Positions 33,433 to 43,942 of a stretch of 64,000 nt of DNA are shown piece after piece. Position 1 is the first letter of the stretch. Every line of letters begins with the position of its first letter. Made by a program: the position numbers and the translations under genes. Source of the DNA: Clostridiales bacterium (GTDB taxonomy: Bacteria; Actinomycetota; Coriobacteriia; Anaerosomatales; SLCP01); NCBI GenBank assembly GCA_018333995.1, contig JAGXSG010000031.1, positions 1 to 64,000 of the forward strand, written 5' to 3'. The notes below the pieces were generated by a model. The model saw nothing but the letters and a program-made list of their open reading frames with translations. It searched no databases and had not been told where the DNA came from.

Positions 33433-33692
33433 TCCGTCCGAGAATCAGATTGCCGCTGTGGGCGGCGGTGGCTCTTCCCGCCGCCGCCTACGTGGTTCGC
33501 TCACTCATCCGCGGCGACTTCTCGCCCGACGTGCCCGAGGATCTACTCGCCTACGGCCTGCTCGCCTTTGTCATCGCCGCGGTCGCGCTTGCGCGCTCGC
33601 GCACGCGCAACGCCACTGACCACGAGCCCTCCGAGAAAGTGGAGGACCGCCACAGCGAAACCGGTGCCGAGCGGCAGCACGACGAGGTCTAA
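33429..33692 (+). CDS. Small two-helix membrane protein after the DUF4349 lipoprotein
   Basis: This 87-residue protein starts with a GTG overlapping the DUF4349 stop (GTGA), so coupling is likely. Two hydrophobic segments (about 9-27 and 38-57) are followed by a charged C-terminal third. Third codon positions are strongly G/C, as in real genes here. The last 150 bases lie antisense to the end of the minus-strand gene at 33543-33836. I do not recognise the family. The clean start junction favours a real gene, but the tail over the overlap could be non-essential. Confidence 0.6.
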   Translation: MIRPRIRLPLWAAVALPAAAYVVRSLIRGDFSPDVPEDLLAYGLLAFVIAAVALARSRTRNATDHEPSEKVEDRHSETGAERQHDEV

Positions 33693-33836
33693 CCCGAGGT
33701 CGAGGGATTCCGTCCCGGGCGCACCCTGTCCACCGACTAACGTGAGCCACCCGCCGGCCGCGACACCGATCGCGACGCCAATGCCCCATGTGGACGCCCA
33801 GAAGACTCGGCGGCCCAATAAGCGCGCTTGCGTCAC
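33543..33836 (-). CDS. Small two-helix membrane protein after the ABC permease
   Basis: This 97-residue protein begins at GTG 33836, six bases past the permease stop, with AAGGGG nine bases upstream. Two hydrophobic segments (about 11-35 and 50-75, VFWASTWGIGVAIGVAAGGWL and LDLVVLPLGTGFAVAVLHFL) are followed by a very basic, then acidic tail. Codon use is G/C-rich at third positions. Its 3' half lies antisense to the plus-strand gene ending at 33692. As the last gene of the nucleoside-type ABC operon it might be an accessory membrane subunit, but no family is recognised. Confidence 0.55.
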   Translation of the reverse strand: MTQARLLGRRVFWASTWGIGVAIGVAAGGWLTLVGGQGAPGTESLDLGLDLVVLPLGTGFAVAVLHFLGGLVVSGVARARARKRDRGDDKGEQAVGE

Positions 33837-33842
33837 GGCACC

Positions 33843-34796
33843 CTACCCCTTCTCGTACGGCTTCCCGATCGCGGCCGGCGCGACCGCGCGGCCCACCACG
33901 CCCGCAAGCACTACGACCGTGAGCACGTACGGGATCATGAGGAAGAACTGTGAGGGGACCTTGATGATCTCTCGCAAGAGCTGCATCTTGATCTGGAGCG
34001 CGTCCGCGAAGCCAAACAGCAGTGATGCGCCATAGGAGCCACCAGGAGTCCACCTGCCAAAGATGTTCGCGGCAAGCGCGATGAAGCCGCGCGCGTTGGT
34101 CATGCCCTCGGTAAACGATCCGGTCTGCTCGAGGGTCAGATTCGCTCCGGCCATGCCAGCGAGCGCTCCACTCGCGATAACCGCACTGTAGCGGCCGCGA
34201 ATGACGTTAATGCCCACAGTATCAGCCGCTCTCGGATGTTCGCCGAGGGCGCGCAGCCGCAGTCCCCACCTCGTGTTAAAGAGCGCCCAGTGGCTTGCGA
34301 TGGCAAGGAGGATCGCAACGTACACGAGCGGCGTGTAACTCATAACAGCTACATCGAACCAGCGCCACGCCGTCGCGAACATTCCCTCTTGCGGTCCGGA
34401 GAAATCGAACACCGGTCCGAGCCGGGTGACCGGGTCGGTGGTTCCGGGATGACCAAAAATGACCTCCATGAGAAACCCGGTGAGCCCCAAGGCAAGGATG
34501 TTAATGGCGGTGCCGGACACCACTTGGTCTGTTCGCAGCGTGATTGACGCGAACGCGTGGACGAGAGCGAGCGCTGCGCCGGCGACCACCGCCGTCAGGA
34601 CACCGATCCACGCGCTCCCCGTGAACATCGCCCCGATGACTCCCATGAACGCCCCGAACAGCATCATGCCCTCGAGCGCGATGTTGACTACACCGGCGCG
34701 CTCACAGATCGTGCCGCCGATTGCCGCCAGCGCGATCGGAGTGGCCATGCGGATCGCTGACGCGAACAGGTCCGGCGAGATGATGTCAGCCAGCAT
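33843..34796 (-). CDS. ABC importer permease, nucleoside/BMP type (second permease)
   Basis: This 317-residue permease belongs to the BPD_transp_2 family, like B. subtilis NupQ. About eight to ten membrane helices are visible, with RAGVVNIALEGMMLFGAF near the start and the EHPRAADTVGINVIRGRY loop that contacts the ATPase. NIALEGMM is typical of the nucleoside transporters rather than ribose ones. It overlaps the first permease by 11 bases and lies upstream of a small membrane gene. With the BmpA-like lipoprotein it should import purine nucleosides or a related solute; the substrate is inferred. Confidence 0.9.
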   Translation of the reverse strand: MLADIISPDLFASAIRMATPIALAAIGGTICERAGVVNIALEGMMLFGAFMGVIGAMFTGSAWIGVLTAVVAGAALALVHAFASITLRTDQVVSGTAINILALGLTGFLMEVIFGHPGTTDPVTRLGPVFDFSGPQEGMFATAWRWFDVAVMSYTPLVYVAILLAIASHWALFNTRWGLRLRALGEHPRAADTVGINVIRGRYSAVIASGALAGMAGANLTLEQTGSFTEGMTNARGFIALAANIFGRWTPGGSYGASLLFGFADALQIKMQLLREIIKVPSQFFLMIPYVLTVVVLAGVVGRAVAPAAIGKPYEKG

Positions 34797-35886
34797 GTTC
34801 GACCCTCACTCTCCGCGTCCGGCCGATAATCCACCGTGCGAGCTGCTCGGCGGCGACCAAGAATATGATGAGCGCCTGGATGATGAAGATGACCTTCGCC
34901 GGCACCTCCGCCTCCAGCTGCATCGTGCCCGACCCGGCGGAAAGCGCTCCAAAAAGGATCGCGGCCACAATGACTCCGATCGGGTTGTTCTTCGCGAGCA
35001 GCGCGACAGCGATACCGGTGAAACCGAATCCTGCCGAGAACTGATCGAAGAGCCGGTGATGAACTCCCATCACCTCCGTGACACCAGCAAGACCAGCAAG
35101 CGCGCCTGAGATGCACAACGCCTTGATGGTGGTGGCGGACACCGAGATTCCGCCCGTCTCGGACGCCCACGGGTTGTATCCGACCGCACGTGATTCGTAA
35201 CCGAGGGTCGTGTACTTGAGCACCCACCAGATGAACAGCGCAAGAACCACCGCTACCACGAACCCAAAGTGGACGCGAGAGACCGCAAGGAAACCGAACA
35301 CCTCGTGCATCCGCGGCAGAGTCGACTCGGCCGGAAGCTGGACCGTCTGGGGGATCTGGCCAGGAGCGCGCAACGGACCCGTCACGAGCCACGACACGAT
35401 GTACTTGCCGATATAGGTGAACATCATCGTCGTGATCACCTCGTGCGCCCCGACCTTCGCCTTGAGCAACGCCGGGACAAACGCCCACGCGGCGCCGATC
35501 GCCGCACCGGCGACGAGCATCATGATGATGTTGAACGGTTGCGGAAGACCGGCGAGCACCAGACCAAGCCACGCGGCGGAAAGGCCCCCCAGGAACAGTT
35601 GCCCCTCGGCGCCGATGTTGAACAGTCCCGCTCGAAACCCATACGCGACAGCGAGACCGGTAAACATCAGCGGAGTGGCTCGCAACAGCGTCTCGCCGAT
35701 CTGCCGTCCCCCGCCAAACGCCCCTTTGAACATCGCCGCGAACGCAGCGAGCGGGTCGTAGCCGGCAACCAGCATGACAAGCGATCCGATGCCAAGCGCG
35801 AGCATCACCGAGACTACCGGCACCGCCAGCTCGCGCAACATACGAGCGAGCGGGTTTTCGGAAACCTCGACCGCAGACTCAGGCAT
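34786..35886 (-). CDS. ABC importer permease, nucleoside/BMP type (first permease)
   Basis: This 366-residue permease resembles NupP. It has about nine membrane segments, FRAGLFNIGAEGQLFLGGL near the first third, and the coupling-loop motif ESRAVGYNPWASETGGI. ATG 35886 overlaps the ATPase stop (ATGCCTGA); the frame's earlier start, 15 codons upstream, lies inside the ATPase gene and has no better ribosome site. It should pair with the permease at 33843 as a heterodimer. Confidence 0.9.
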   Translation of the reverse strand: MPESAVEVSENPLARMLRELAVPVVSVMLALGIGSLVMLVAGYDPLAAFAAMFKGAFGGGRQIGETLLRATPLMFTGLAVAYGFRAGLFNIGAEGQLFLGGLSAAWLGLVLAGLPQPFNIIMMLVAGAAIGAAWAFVPALLKAKVGAHEVITTMMFTYIGKYIVSWLVTGPLRAPGQIPQTVQLPAESTLPRMHEVFGFLAVSRVHFGFVVAVVLALFIWWVLKYTTLGYESRAVGYNPWASETGGISVSATTIKALCISGALAGLAGVTEVMGVHHRLFDQFSAGFGFTGIAVALLAKNNPIGVIVAAILFGALSAGSGTMQLEAEVPAKVIFIIQALIIFLVAAEQLARWIIGRTRRVRVEHAG

Positions 35887-37435
35887 CGGCTCCCACCGCC
35901 TCTCCCGGCTCCATGGCGAGCTTTCCGCCACCGCCGCCTGTCATGTGATAGCCCAGCTCTTCGTCGCTCGCCTCTCCGGCGAGGTACTCCTTGACGATTC
36001 TGCCTTCGAACATCAAAAGTATCCGGTCAGCTAGTGTCTGGACCTCCTCGAGTTCGAGGCTGATCAGAAGCACCGCCTTCCCGCGATCACGCTCGGCAAG
36101 GATCTGTGAGTGGACAAACTCGATCGCGCCGACGTCGAGACCGCGCGTGGGCTGTGCCGCCACCAGCAACTCCGGATCGCGGCCGAGCTCCCGTGCCAGC
36201 ACCACCTTCTGCTGATTGCCGCCCGAAAGCGCCGAAGCTCGCACCCGCTCGCTGGGTGTCCGCACGTCGTAGGCGGCGATACGTTTCGTGCTCATATCTC
36301 TGACCGCCGCATGATCGATCACGCCACGTTTCGAGTATGGTGCAGACCGGTGATCACCGAGAATCATGTTCTCCATAAGGTCAAACTCTAGCACGAGCCC
36401 TCTGCGATGACGGTCTTCTGGCACATGCGAAACGCCAGCTTCTATCGCCTCCCGTGCGGTCCCATGCGTGATGTCGTGTCCCTTAAGCGCGATTGTGCCA
36501 CTCGCCACTTTGCGTAACCCAGTGATCGCCTCGGCAAGCTCAGCTTGGCCGTTACCGCTCACCCCCGCGACAGCGACTATCTCACCTGCGCAGACCTGGA
36601 ATGAAACACCCTTGACGGCTTCGAGCTTACGTTCATCGAGCACGGTCAAGTCCCTCACATCGAGCACGGTCTCACCGCACTTCGACGGATGCTTCTCTAC
36701 TCGGAACACGACGTCCCGGCCAACCATCATTCGCGCGAGCCCGGCGGTGTCCGTCTCAAGGGTTCGGGTCTCCCCGACTACCGCGCCGTCCCTCATGACA
36801 ACCACTCGGTCCGCGACCGACATGACCTCTTCGAGTTTGTGCGTGATGAAGACGACGGACAACCCGTCAGCCACGAGGGATCGCACCACAACAAACAGCT
36901 CCCGCACTTCCTGCGGCGTCAACACGGCGGTGGGCTCGTCGAGGATCAAGACACGGGCTTTCCGGTGCAACGCCTTCAGAATCTCAGCCCGCTGCTGCAA
37001 CCCTACGGGCAGGTCACGAACGACGGAGTCAGGATCGATCGTGAGCCCGTAGCGCCGGGAGAGTTCCCGGACTGAATCGCGCGCGGCCTTAAAGTCGATC
37101 ACGCCCGCGCGGGTCGGCTCATTTCCGAGCACAATGTTCTCGGTCACTGTAAACGGGTTGAGGAGCATGAAGTGCTGGTGGACCATCCCTATGCCGAGCT
37201 CGATGGCGTGCCGGGGTGAACGGATGTGCACCTCGGAGCCGTCGACGTGAATCGATCCCTCGTCTGGTGTCAGCAGCCCGTAGACCATGTTTACGAGCGT
37301 GCTCTTGCCCGCTCCGTTCTCGCCGAGCAACGCGACAATCTCCCCGGGGCTCAAGGAGAGTGAGACACGATCGCATGCAAGCACGCCGGGAAAACGCTTT
37401 GTCAAGCCGCGTACCTCGAGCAACGGTGACGCCAT
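35879..37435 (-). CDS. ABC importer ATPase with two nucleotide-binding domains
   Basis: This 518-residue double ATPase (NupO/RbsA type) energises import. The first domain is complete: GENGAGKSTL, the LPVGLQQRAEIL signature region and LILDEPTAVL. The second is degenerate at Walker A (GVSGNGQAEL, lacking the GK) but has the good signature LSGGNQQKVVLAREL, with a modified Walker B (VAAQPTRGLDVG in place of DEPTRG). This asymmetry is normal for the family, though the altered Walker B is worth noting. ATG 37435 follows GGAGG by four bases. It is downstream of a strong hairpin after bmpA. Confidence 0.93.
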   Translation of the reverse strand: MASPLLEVRGLTKRFPGVLACDRVSLSLSPGEIVALLGENGAGKSTLVNMVYGLLTPDEGSIHVDGSEVHIRSPRHAIELGIGMVHQHFMLLNPFTVTENIVLGNEPTRAGVIDFKAARDSVRELSRRYGLTIDPDSVVRDLPVGLQQRAEILKALHRKARVLILDEPTAVLTPQEVRELFVVVRSLVADGLSVVFITHKLEEVMSVADRVVVMRDGAVVGETRTLETDTAGLARMMVGRDVVFRVEKHPSKCGETVLDVRDLTVLDERKLEAVKGVSFQVCAGEIVAVAGVSGNGQAELAEAITGLRKVASGTIALKGHDITHGTAREAIEAGVSHVPEDRHRRGLVLEFDLMENMILGDHRSAPYSKRGVIDHAAVRDMSTKRIAAYDVRTPSERVRASALSGGNQQKVVLARELGRDPELLVAAQPTRGLDVGAIEFVHSQILAERDRGKAVLLISLELEEVQTLADRILLMFEGRIVKEYLAGEASDEELGYHMTGGGGGKLAMEPGEAVGADA

Positions 37436-37474
37436 CACTCCTCCATCGCGCGAAATGTGTGAACAGCCGAAAGA

Positions 37475-37503
37475 GGGGCGGCCGGTTCGTCACCGGCCGC
37501 CCC
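37475..37503 (-). terminator. Strong hairpin between bmpA and the ABC ATPase
   Basis: An 11-base perfect stem (GGGGCGGCCGG/CCGGCCGCCCC) around a seven-base loop, 42 bases after the bmpA stop, followed by TCTTTCGG on the minus strand. Such hairpins often let the binding protein be made in excess over the transporter. Confidence 0.6.
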
Positions 37504-37544
37504 CTCGATCCATACTAGCATTGCATTGTCACGATGCAGCTGCC

Positions 37545-38627
37545 CTACAGTTCAGCCCTGGTGGCCGGTACCGTGACCGTTCCGTCGATCACGGCCGTAC
37601 GCGCTGCCTCGACAGCATCAAGAATGTCTTGCGAGATGTTGTCTTCAAACTCGTGGAACGGAGCGAGGCCGACACCATCCTCGGCAAGCCCAAAGGTCCG
37701 GTTCTCGCCGCCAACGAACGTGCCCTCGAGGGCAGCCTTAACCGTCTCGAATACCGCGACATCGAGGCGCTTGATGGCCGACGTCAGCATGACGTCGCCG
37801 GAGTCAGGAACCGTCTCGTACTGATCGACGTCAACGCCGATGAACAGCGCTCCGGCCTCCTGTGCGGCCGTGATCGAGCCGAGTCCAGTCAAGCCAGCCG
37901 CGGCAAAGACCACATCGGCGCCCTGCCCAATGGCGGAAAGCGCGAGTTCCTTGCCCTTGGCGCTGTCGTCAAACGACCCCGCGTACAAGGTGATCACTTC
38001 GACATCCGGGTTGACCGACCTGGCGCCCGCTATGAACCCAACCTCAAATCGCTCGACCGGCGGAATATCCATTCCGCCAATAAACGCAATAGTGTTCTGG
38101 TCGTTGATGCGAGGATCGAGCTCCCTGTCAAGCGTCGCAAGGCCCGCCACAACGCCCGCTAGATACGCGGCTTCTTGCTCCTTGAAGAGAAGACCGGCAA
38201 AGTTATCTCCCGGCGCCTCGAAGAACTGATCGATGCCGCCAAACGTGATATCCGGATACTCGGGAGCCTTCTTGGCTGTAGTCTCGGTCATAAGAAACCC
38301 GACCGTGAAGATGACATTGTACCCAGCCGTCGCCAGCTCGTCGATGTTGGGCTCGTAGTCAGCGATCTCATTTGACTCGAGCGCACGGACCTCTACCCCG
38401 AGCTCATCGCGTGCGCGCTCGAGTCCTGCAAATGTCCCGTCGTTGAAGGTCTTGTCACCGAGTCCGCCGACGTCAGTGACCATCGCGGCCTTGAAGTCGA
38501 CCGACGGTGCCTCAGCCTCGCCGTTGCCTGGCTCGGCGGGCTCAGCGGGTCCACAGCCTACGGTCATGACTGTGGCAAGAGCGAACACGAGCATCAACGC
38601 GAGAGCCTTCCTGAGACGTGAGTTCAC
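37545..38627 (-). CDS. bmpA: BMP/PnrA-type nucleoside-binding lipoprotein
   Basis: This is the solute-binding lipoprotein of the importer. GTG 38627 has AAGGAGG eight bases upstream; a start at ATG 38633 would be too close to it. The signal peptide ends in TVGCG, so the Cys is lipidated. A low-complexity PAEPAEPGNG linker follows. The mature domain has KAAMVTDVGGLGDKTFNDGTFAGLERA, DEL..YNVIFTVGFL and the family's IAFIGGMDIPPVERFEVGF, all BMP/PnrA markers. Length is 360. The ligand is probably a purine nucleoside by family, not proven here. Confidence 0.92.
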   Translation of the reverse strand: MNSRLRKALALMLVFALATVMTVGCGPAEPAEPGNGEAEAPSVDFKAAMVTDVGGLGDKTFNDGTFAGLERARDELGVEVRALESNEIADYEPNIDELATAGYNVIFTVGFLMTETTAKKAPEYPDITFGGIDQFFEAPGDNFAGLLFKEQEAAYLAGVVAGLATLDRELDPRINDQNTIAFIGGMDIPPVERFEVGFIAGARSVNPDVEVITLYAGSFDDSAKGKELALSAIGQGADVVFAAAGLTGLGSITAAQEAGALFIGVDVDQYETVPDSGDVMLTSAIKRLDVAVFETVKAALEGTFVGGENRTFGLAEDGVGLAPFHEFEDNISQDILDAVEAARTAVIDGTVTVPATRAEL

Positions 38628-38769
38628 ATGCATCTCCTCCTTCATACACAACATGCCTACCGGTATACATTCTACACATCCGTGACGCCGTGCACACTGA
38701 GCAGATTGTTCCCGATTGGTCCCCTTTCCAGATTGCGTGTTCGACATGTCTACGAGTGGCGGCGGTTTA

Positions 38770-39690
38770 TCACCGCAGCCGCGCTCGTGGATGAGTGGAC
38801 AGATACTCCTCCCTCAGATGTGTGATGTCCACATGAGTATAAACCTGAGTCGTCGAGATGTCCGCATGGCCAAGCATCTCCTGCAACGCGCGCAGGTCCG
38901 CGCCACCCTCGAGCAGGTGAGTCGCGAACGAATGACGGAGTGTATGAGGATGAATGTCGAACCCGGCCTGATTTCCGTAACGTTTCACGATACGAAAGAG
39001 TGCCTGACGGGTGAGACGAGTGCCTCGGACACTGAGAAACACGGCGGCAGGATCTATGCGAAGCGAGGTCTTCTTCGTCCTGAGATGCGGCCTGCCGGAA
39101 ACGAGATACGCCGACAGGGCGCGAGACGCCTCACCGGCAAGGGGCACGATTCGCTCCTTGCCCCCTTTCCCGCGCACACGGACGACGCCGCGCTCTTGGT
39201 CGAGGTCACCAAGGTCGAGTCCCACGCACTCGCTTACCCTCACTCCGCATCCGTACAAGACCTCAAGCAAAGCGCGGTCCCTCGCGCCCGCAGGTGATGC
39301 CGGAAACGGCTGGCTGAGCAAACGTTCGATCTCCTCGATTGACAGGTATCCGGGAAGCTTCAGGGGAACCTTCGGGAGCGGGACCGTCGCTGCCGGCTGG
39401 GCGTCCGCAAGGCCGTCCCGAACAAGAAAGCGATGGAAACTCTTCACCGCGGCGACCGACCTTTCGACACTCGCAGGCGCAAGCCCCCGGGTCTGCTCGG
39501 CGATGATGAACGCGGCGATGTCATCACGCGTGGCGCACGACGGATCGTCGACCCCGCGAGCGGCAAGAATCCGCTGATAGCGGCAAAGATCGCGCCGATA
39601 CGAGCTGGTCGTGTTCGCGGGCGAACCTCGCTCGAGCGCCAGATGAGCGAGGAACTCCTCGATCGATGGGTGTCCTGTGGCGGGTCGCAT
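38770..39690 (-). CDS. xerD: XerD-type tyrosine recombinase
   Basis: XerD-type recombinases resolve chromosome dimers at dif with XerC. The protein has a SAM-like N-terminal arm-binding domain and a catalytic domain with all residues: R in GCGVRVSE (about 151), K in RGKGGKE (about 175), HTLRHS (H249, R252), LGHADI (H275) and Tyr 284 in TQVYTHVD. I use ATG 39690; the frame opens two codons earlier at GTG. The single-copy, housekeeping setting and normal length (306) argue against a mobile-element integrase. XerC versus XerD cannot be settled from this alone. Confidence 0.9.
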   Translation of the reverse strand: MRPATGHPSIEEFLAHLALERGSPANTTSSYRRDLCRYQRILAARGVDDPSCATRDDIAAFIIAEQTRGLAPASVERSVAAVKSFHRFLVRDGLADAQPAATVPLPKVPLKLPGYLSIEEIERLLSQPFPASPAGARDRALLEVLYGCGVRVSECVGLDLGDLDQERGVVRVRGKGGKERIVPLAGEASRALSAYLVSGRPHLRTKKTSLRIDPAAVFLSVRGTRLTRQALFRIVKRYGNQAGFDIHPHTLRHSFATHLLEGGADLRALQEMLGHADISTTQVYTHVDITHLREEYLSTHPRARLR

Positions 39691-39717
39691 ATTCACGATG
39701 ATACACAGGCGAGCATA

Positions 39718-40845
39718 CTAGGCGTCGAGATGACCGATGATCTCCTCTAGGGGGGTGAAATCCATTCCGTGAGCCTCGGCCACGGGCCGATACGTGATCT
39801 GGCCGTCAAGCACGTTCACGCCCTTTGCGAGCGCGGGATCGTCGGCAACCGCTCGTCTCCAACCCTTGTCGGCGATGGCGAGCCCATAGCGAAGCGTGGC
39901 ATTTGTGAGCGCGAGGGTGGAGGTGTGCGGAACGGCGCCGGGCATGTTGGCAACGCCGTAGTGAAGCACGCCGTCAACAACGTAGGTGGGGTCCGCGTGC
40001 GTTGTTGGCCTCGTCGTCTCGATGCAGCCGCCCTGATCGACCGAGACGTCCACAAGCACCGCGCCGGGCTTCATGCTCGGCAACATGTCACGAGTCACCA
40101 GGAACGGCGTCTTGGCTCCTGGAAGCAGCACAGCGCCTATCACGAGGTCGGCTTCGGTCACGATCTTTTCGACGTTGTGCTTGCTCGAATACAGCGTCCT
40201 GATGCGGTTTGCCCAGATTTCATCGAGGTAACGAAGGCGATCGAGGTTCACGTCCATGATCGTCACATCCGCCCCCATGCCCATCGCCACGTACGCGGCG
40301 TTGGTTCCCACCACGCCGCCGCCGAGAACGACCACCTTCGCTGGGGGCACGCCCGGGACTCCGCCCATGAGCACGCCGCGGCCGCCGTTGGGCTTCTGCA
40401 GATACGCGGCGCCAACCTGGGCGGCCATACGTCCGGCGACTTCCGACATCGGAGCGAGTAGCGGGAGCTGATGGCTGGGCAGCTCTACGGTCTCGTACGC
40501 GATGCAAACCGCGCCAGAGGCGACGAGGCCCTCCGTCTGGGGAAGATCGGGCGCTAGATGCAAGAACGTGTACAGGATCTGACCCGGACGCAACTTCTCG
40601 ATCTCGAGAGCCTGGGGCTCCTTGACCTTGATGATCATGTCTGCACCAGCGAAGACCTCATCCGGTGTGGCGACGATCTTGGCGCCGGCTGCGGCGTACT
40701 GCTCGTCGGTGAAGGAAGAACCCATGCCCGCGCCCGACTGGACAAGCACGTCGTGCCCGTGTGCCACGAACTCAGCGACGCCTCCGGGCGTCATGCCCAC
40801 GCGAAACTCATTGTTCTTGATCTCTGCGGGGATGCCGATGATCAC
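39718..40845 (-). CDS. ald: Alanine dehydrogenase
   Basis: Ald interconverts L-alanine and pyruvate plus ammonia with NAD. The 375-residue protein starts [22 protein letters not shown], has the Rossmann [23 protein letters not shown] (NAD site), the catalytic Lys near KVKEPQ and the His in FTFLHLAPD. The frame begins 14 codons earlier, but GTG 40845 is eight bases after AAAGGA and gives the normal N terminus. A 128-base leader with a large hairpin precedes it, so it is probably transcribed separately from the peptidase gene. Confidence 0.95.
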   Translation of the reverse strand: MIIGIPAEIKNNEFRVGMTPGGVAEFVAHGHDVLVQSGAGMGSSFTDEQYAAAGAKIVATPDEVFAGADMIIKVKEPQALEIEKLRPGQILYTFLHLAPDLPQTEGLVASGAVCIAYETVELPSHQLPLLAPMSEVAGRMAAQVGAAYLQKPNGGRGVLMGGVPGVPPAKVVVLGGGVVGTNAAYVAMGMGADVTIMDVNLDRLRYLDEIWANRIRTLYSSKHNVEKIVTEADLVIGAVLLPGAKTPFLVTRDMLPSMKPGAVLVDVSVDQGGCIETTRPTTHADPTYVVDGVLHYGVANMPGAVPHTSTLALTNATLRYGLAIADKGWRRAVADDPALAKGVNVLDGQITYRPVAEAHGMDFTPLEEIIGHLDA

Positions 40846-40882
40846 AAGTCGCGTCCTTTCAGTGAACGGTAATGTGACTTTC

Positions 40883-40909
40883 CACATCCTGCCGCTCCGG
40901 CAAGATGTG
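40883..40909 (-). promoter_or_regulatory. Large leader hairpin upstream of ald
   Basis: CACATCcTGCCG and CGGCAaGATGTG form a 12-base stem with one C-A mismatch and a CTC loop, between a TACACT -10 candidate and the ald start. No T-run follows, so a leader or operator element is more likely than a terminator. Confidence 0.45.
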
Positions 40910-40924
40910 CGGTGCTCTTCGCAT

Positions 40925-40930
40925 AGTGTA
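40925..40930 (-). promoter_or_regulatory. Candidate ald -10 element
   Basis: TACACT on the minus strand, about 80 bases before GTG 40845; no convincing -35 is seen. If used, the leader would contain the hairpin at 40883-40909. Confidence 0.3.
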
Positions 40931-40973
40931 GCTCACGTCATGCATACGAAGACACCCGGCGGAGTGACCGATT

Positions 40974-42095
40974 CTATCGCGGCCGTGCGAGTCGCGAGAT
41001 AACCGCTTCGACGAGGGCCGCGAGTGCCTCCATGTCGGCGAGTGCGATCGACTCTGAGGCGGAGTGCACGTCATGCATTCCGCATGAAAGCACCAGCGTC
41101 GGCGCGCCCGAAGCCGCAAACACGCTCGCGTCGCTCCCACCGCCGGTGGTGAAGAGCCGCGGCTCGACTCCGATATCCCCGCACGCGTCGCGTACGACAG
41201 CGAGTACCGGCGCATCAGCGGGAACGGCAAACGCACCGTACTGACGCTCCCACGCGATCTCGACACGTCCCCCGTGCCGCGCTGCGGCTTCGCGCATCGC
41301 GGTGTCCATCGCTTGGCGGACCTCTTCGACTCGGACGTCATCGAGCGAGCGGCACTCCCCCGTGAGCTCTGCCGTCGCGGGTACCACGTTGGTGGCTGAA
41401 CCGCTCCTCAACGTTCCCGCGTTGGCCGTCGTCTGCAGGTCTAGCCTTCCGAGTGGCATCGCGCGCACCGCCTCAGCCGCCATCAGGAGCGCCGAAACGC
41501 CCTTCTCGGGCGCCACGCCCGCATGTGCCGCGACACCCGAGAACTTCGCGACGAAGGTGTGGTGCGTGGGGGCTCCCACAACGATACCTCCCGGCGGCCC
41601 GTCCGCGTCGAGCACAAGGCATAGATCGCCCCTCACCGCGTCAAGATCGAGCGCCTTGGCTCCGGAAAGCCCTGCCTCCTCGGCGACCGTGAGCACAACA
41701 CGAATCTCACCGTGCGCGACTCCGCGTTCCATCGCCCGTGTGACGCCTTCGATGATCGCCGCGATCCCCGCCTTGTCGTCCGCGCCGAGCACCGTCTCAC
41801 CCGCCGAGCGGATCACGCCGTCTCGCACCACCGGTTCCACACCTTCGCACGGCTGGACGCAATCGAGGTGCGCCGAGAGGACCAGGGTGGACGCGGACGC
41901 ATCGACCGCGGGAAGCGTCGCAACGATGTTGCCCGTGTCAGAACCGGTTACGCGCGCCGAATCGTCGACGCGAACGGTGAAACCAATCTCACTCAGCACC
42001 AACGCGCAGTGCCGGGCAAGTGCGCCCTCGGCAAACGACGGGCTGTCGATGCGCGCGAGCGCGAGGAATGTCTCGAGCAGCCGCTCGGCAGACAT
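40974..42095 (-). CDS. M20-family metallopeptidase, PepT-like
   Basis: This 373-residue protein has the M20 two-zinc site: SAHLDCV (His and Asp ligand), GADDKAGIAAIIE (bridging Asp), EEAGLSG (Glu-Glu base), LDADGPP and, near the end, GMHDVHSASE. The lid domain occupies about 175-285. The PepT-like group removes N-terminal residues from short peptides; exact substrate is unknown. ATG 42095 follows pyrG by two bases; the 40-codon upstream extension of the frame lies inside pyrG and is not used. It shares a transcript with pyrG. Confidence 0.9.
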   Translation of the reverse strand: MSAERLLETFLALARIDSPSFAEGALARHCALVLSEIGFTVRVDDSARVTGSDTGNIVATLPAVDASASTLVLSAHLDCVQPCEGVEPVVRDGVIRSAGETVLGADDKAGIAAIIEGVTRAMERGVAHGEIRVVLTVAEEAGLSGAKALDLDAVRGDLCLVLDADGPPGGIVVGAPTHHTFVAKFSGVAAHAGVAPEKGVSALLMAAEAVRAMPLGRLDLQTTANAGTLRSGSATNVVPATAELTGECRSLDDVRVEEVRQAMDTAMREAAARHGGRVEIAWERQYGAFAVPADAPVLAVVRDACGDIGVEPRLFTTGGGSDASVFAASGAPTLVLSCGMHDVHSASESIALADMEALAALVEAVISRLARPR

Positions 42096-42097
42096 CG

Positions 42098-43711
<1,614 letters not shown>

Positions 43712-43876
43712 GTGAGCGTGTCAGCCTCCGTCCGCCTCGGTTCTCGATGATGTCCCTCAGCCATTCTAACCGTGTGAGGACCCAAGCGGGACACCGGATC
43801 GCAGCCGTTTACGGTGATCCGTTGCGACGTGGGAGAATACCGCTTCACAAAACGCGTCCTGCACGCTCCGAACGGC

Positions 43877-43936
43877 TACAATAGCGCCCGGAGAGACTCT
43901 CGCCAGCCGTCGCGGCCACGCGGCGCATCCGAGGAG
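43877..43936 (+). promoter_or_regulatory. Candidate murJ -10 element and ribosome site
   Basis: TACAAT (43877-43882) in AACGGCTACAATAGC and GAGGAG (43931-43936). If both are real, translation begins after 43936, not at the frame's first GTG codons. Confidence 0.4.
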
Positions 43937-43942
43937 CCAGCG

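Noticed and set aside
38634-38769. Promoter in the gap upstream of bmpA
   Set aside because: TAGAAT is present on the minus strand, but no acceptable -35 could be placed.
38770-39690. Tyrosine recombinase as an integrase of a mobile element
   Set aside because: Length and flanking genes are those of chromosomal XerC/XerD, and no attachment repeats or cargo genes lie nearby.
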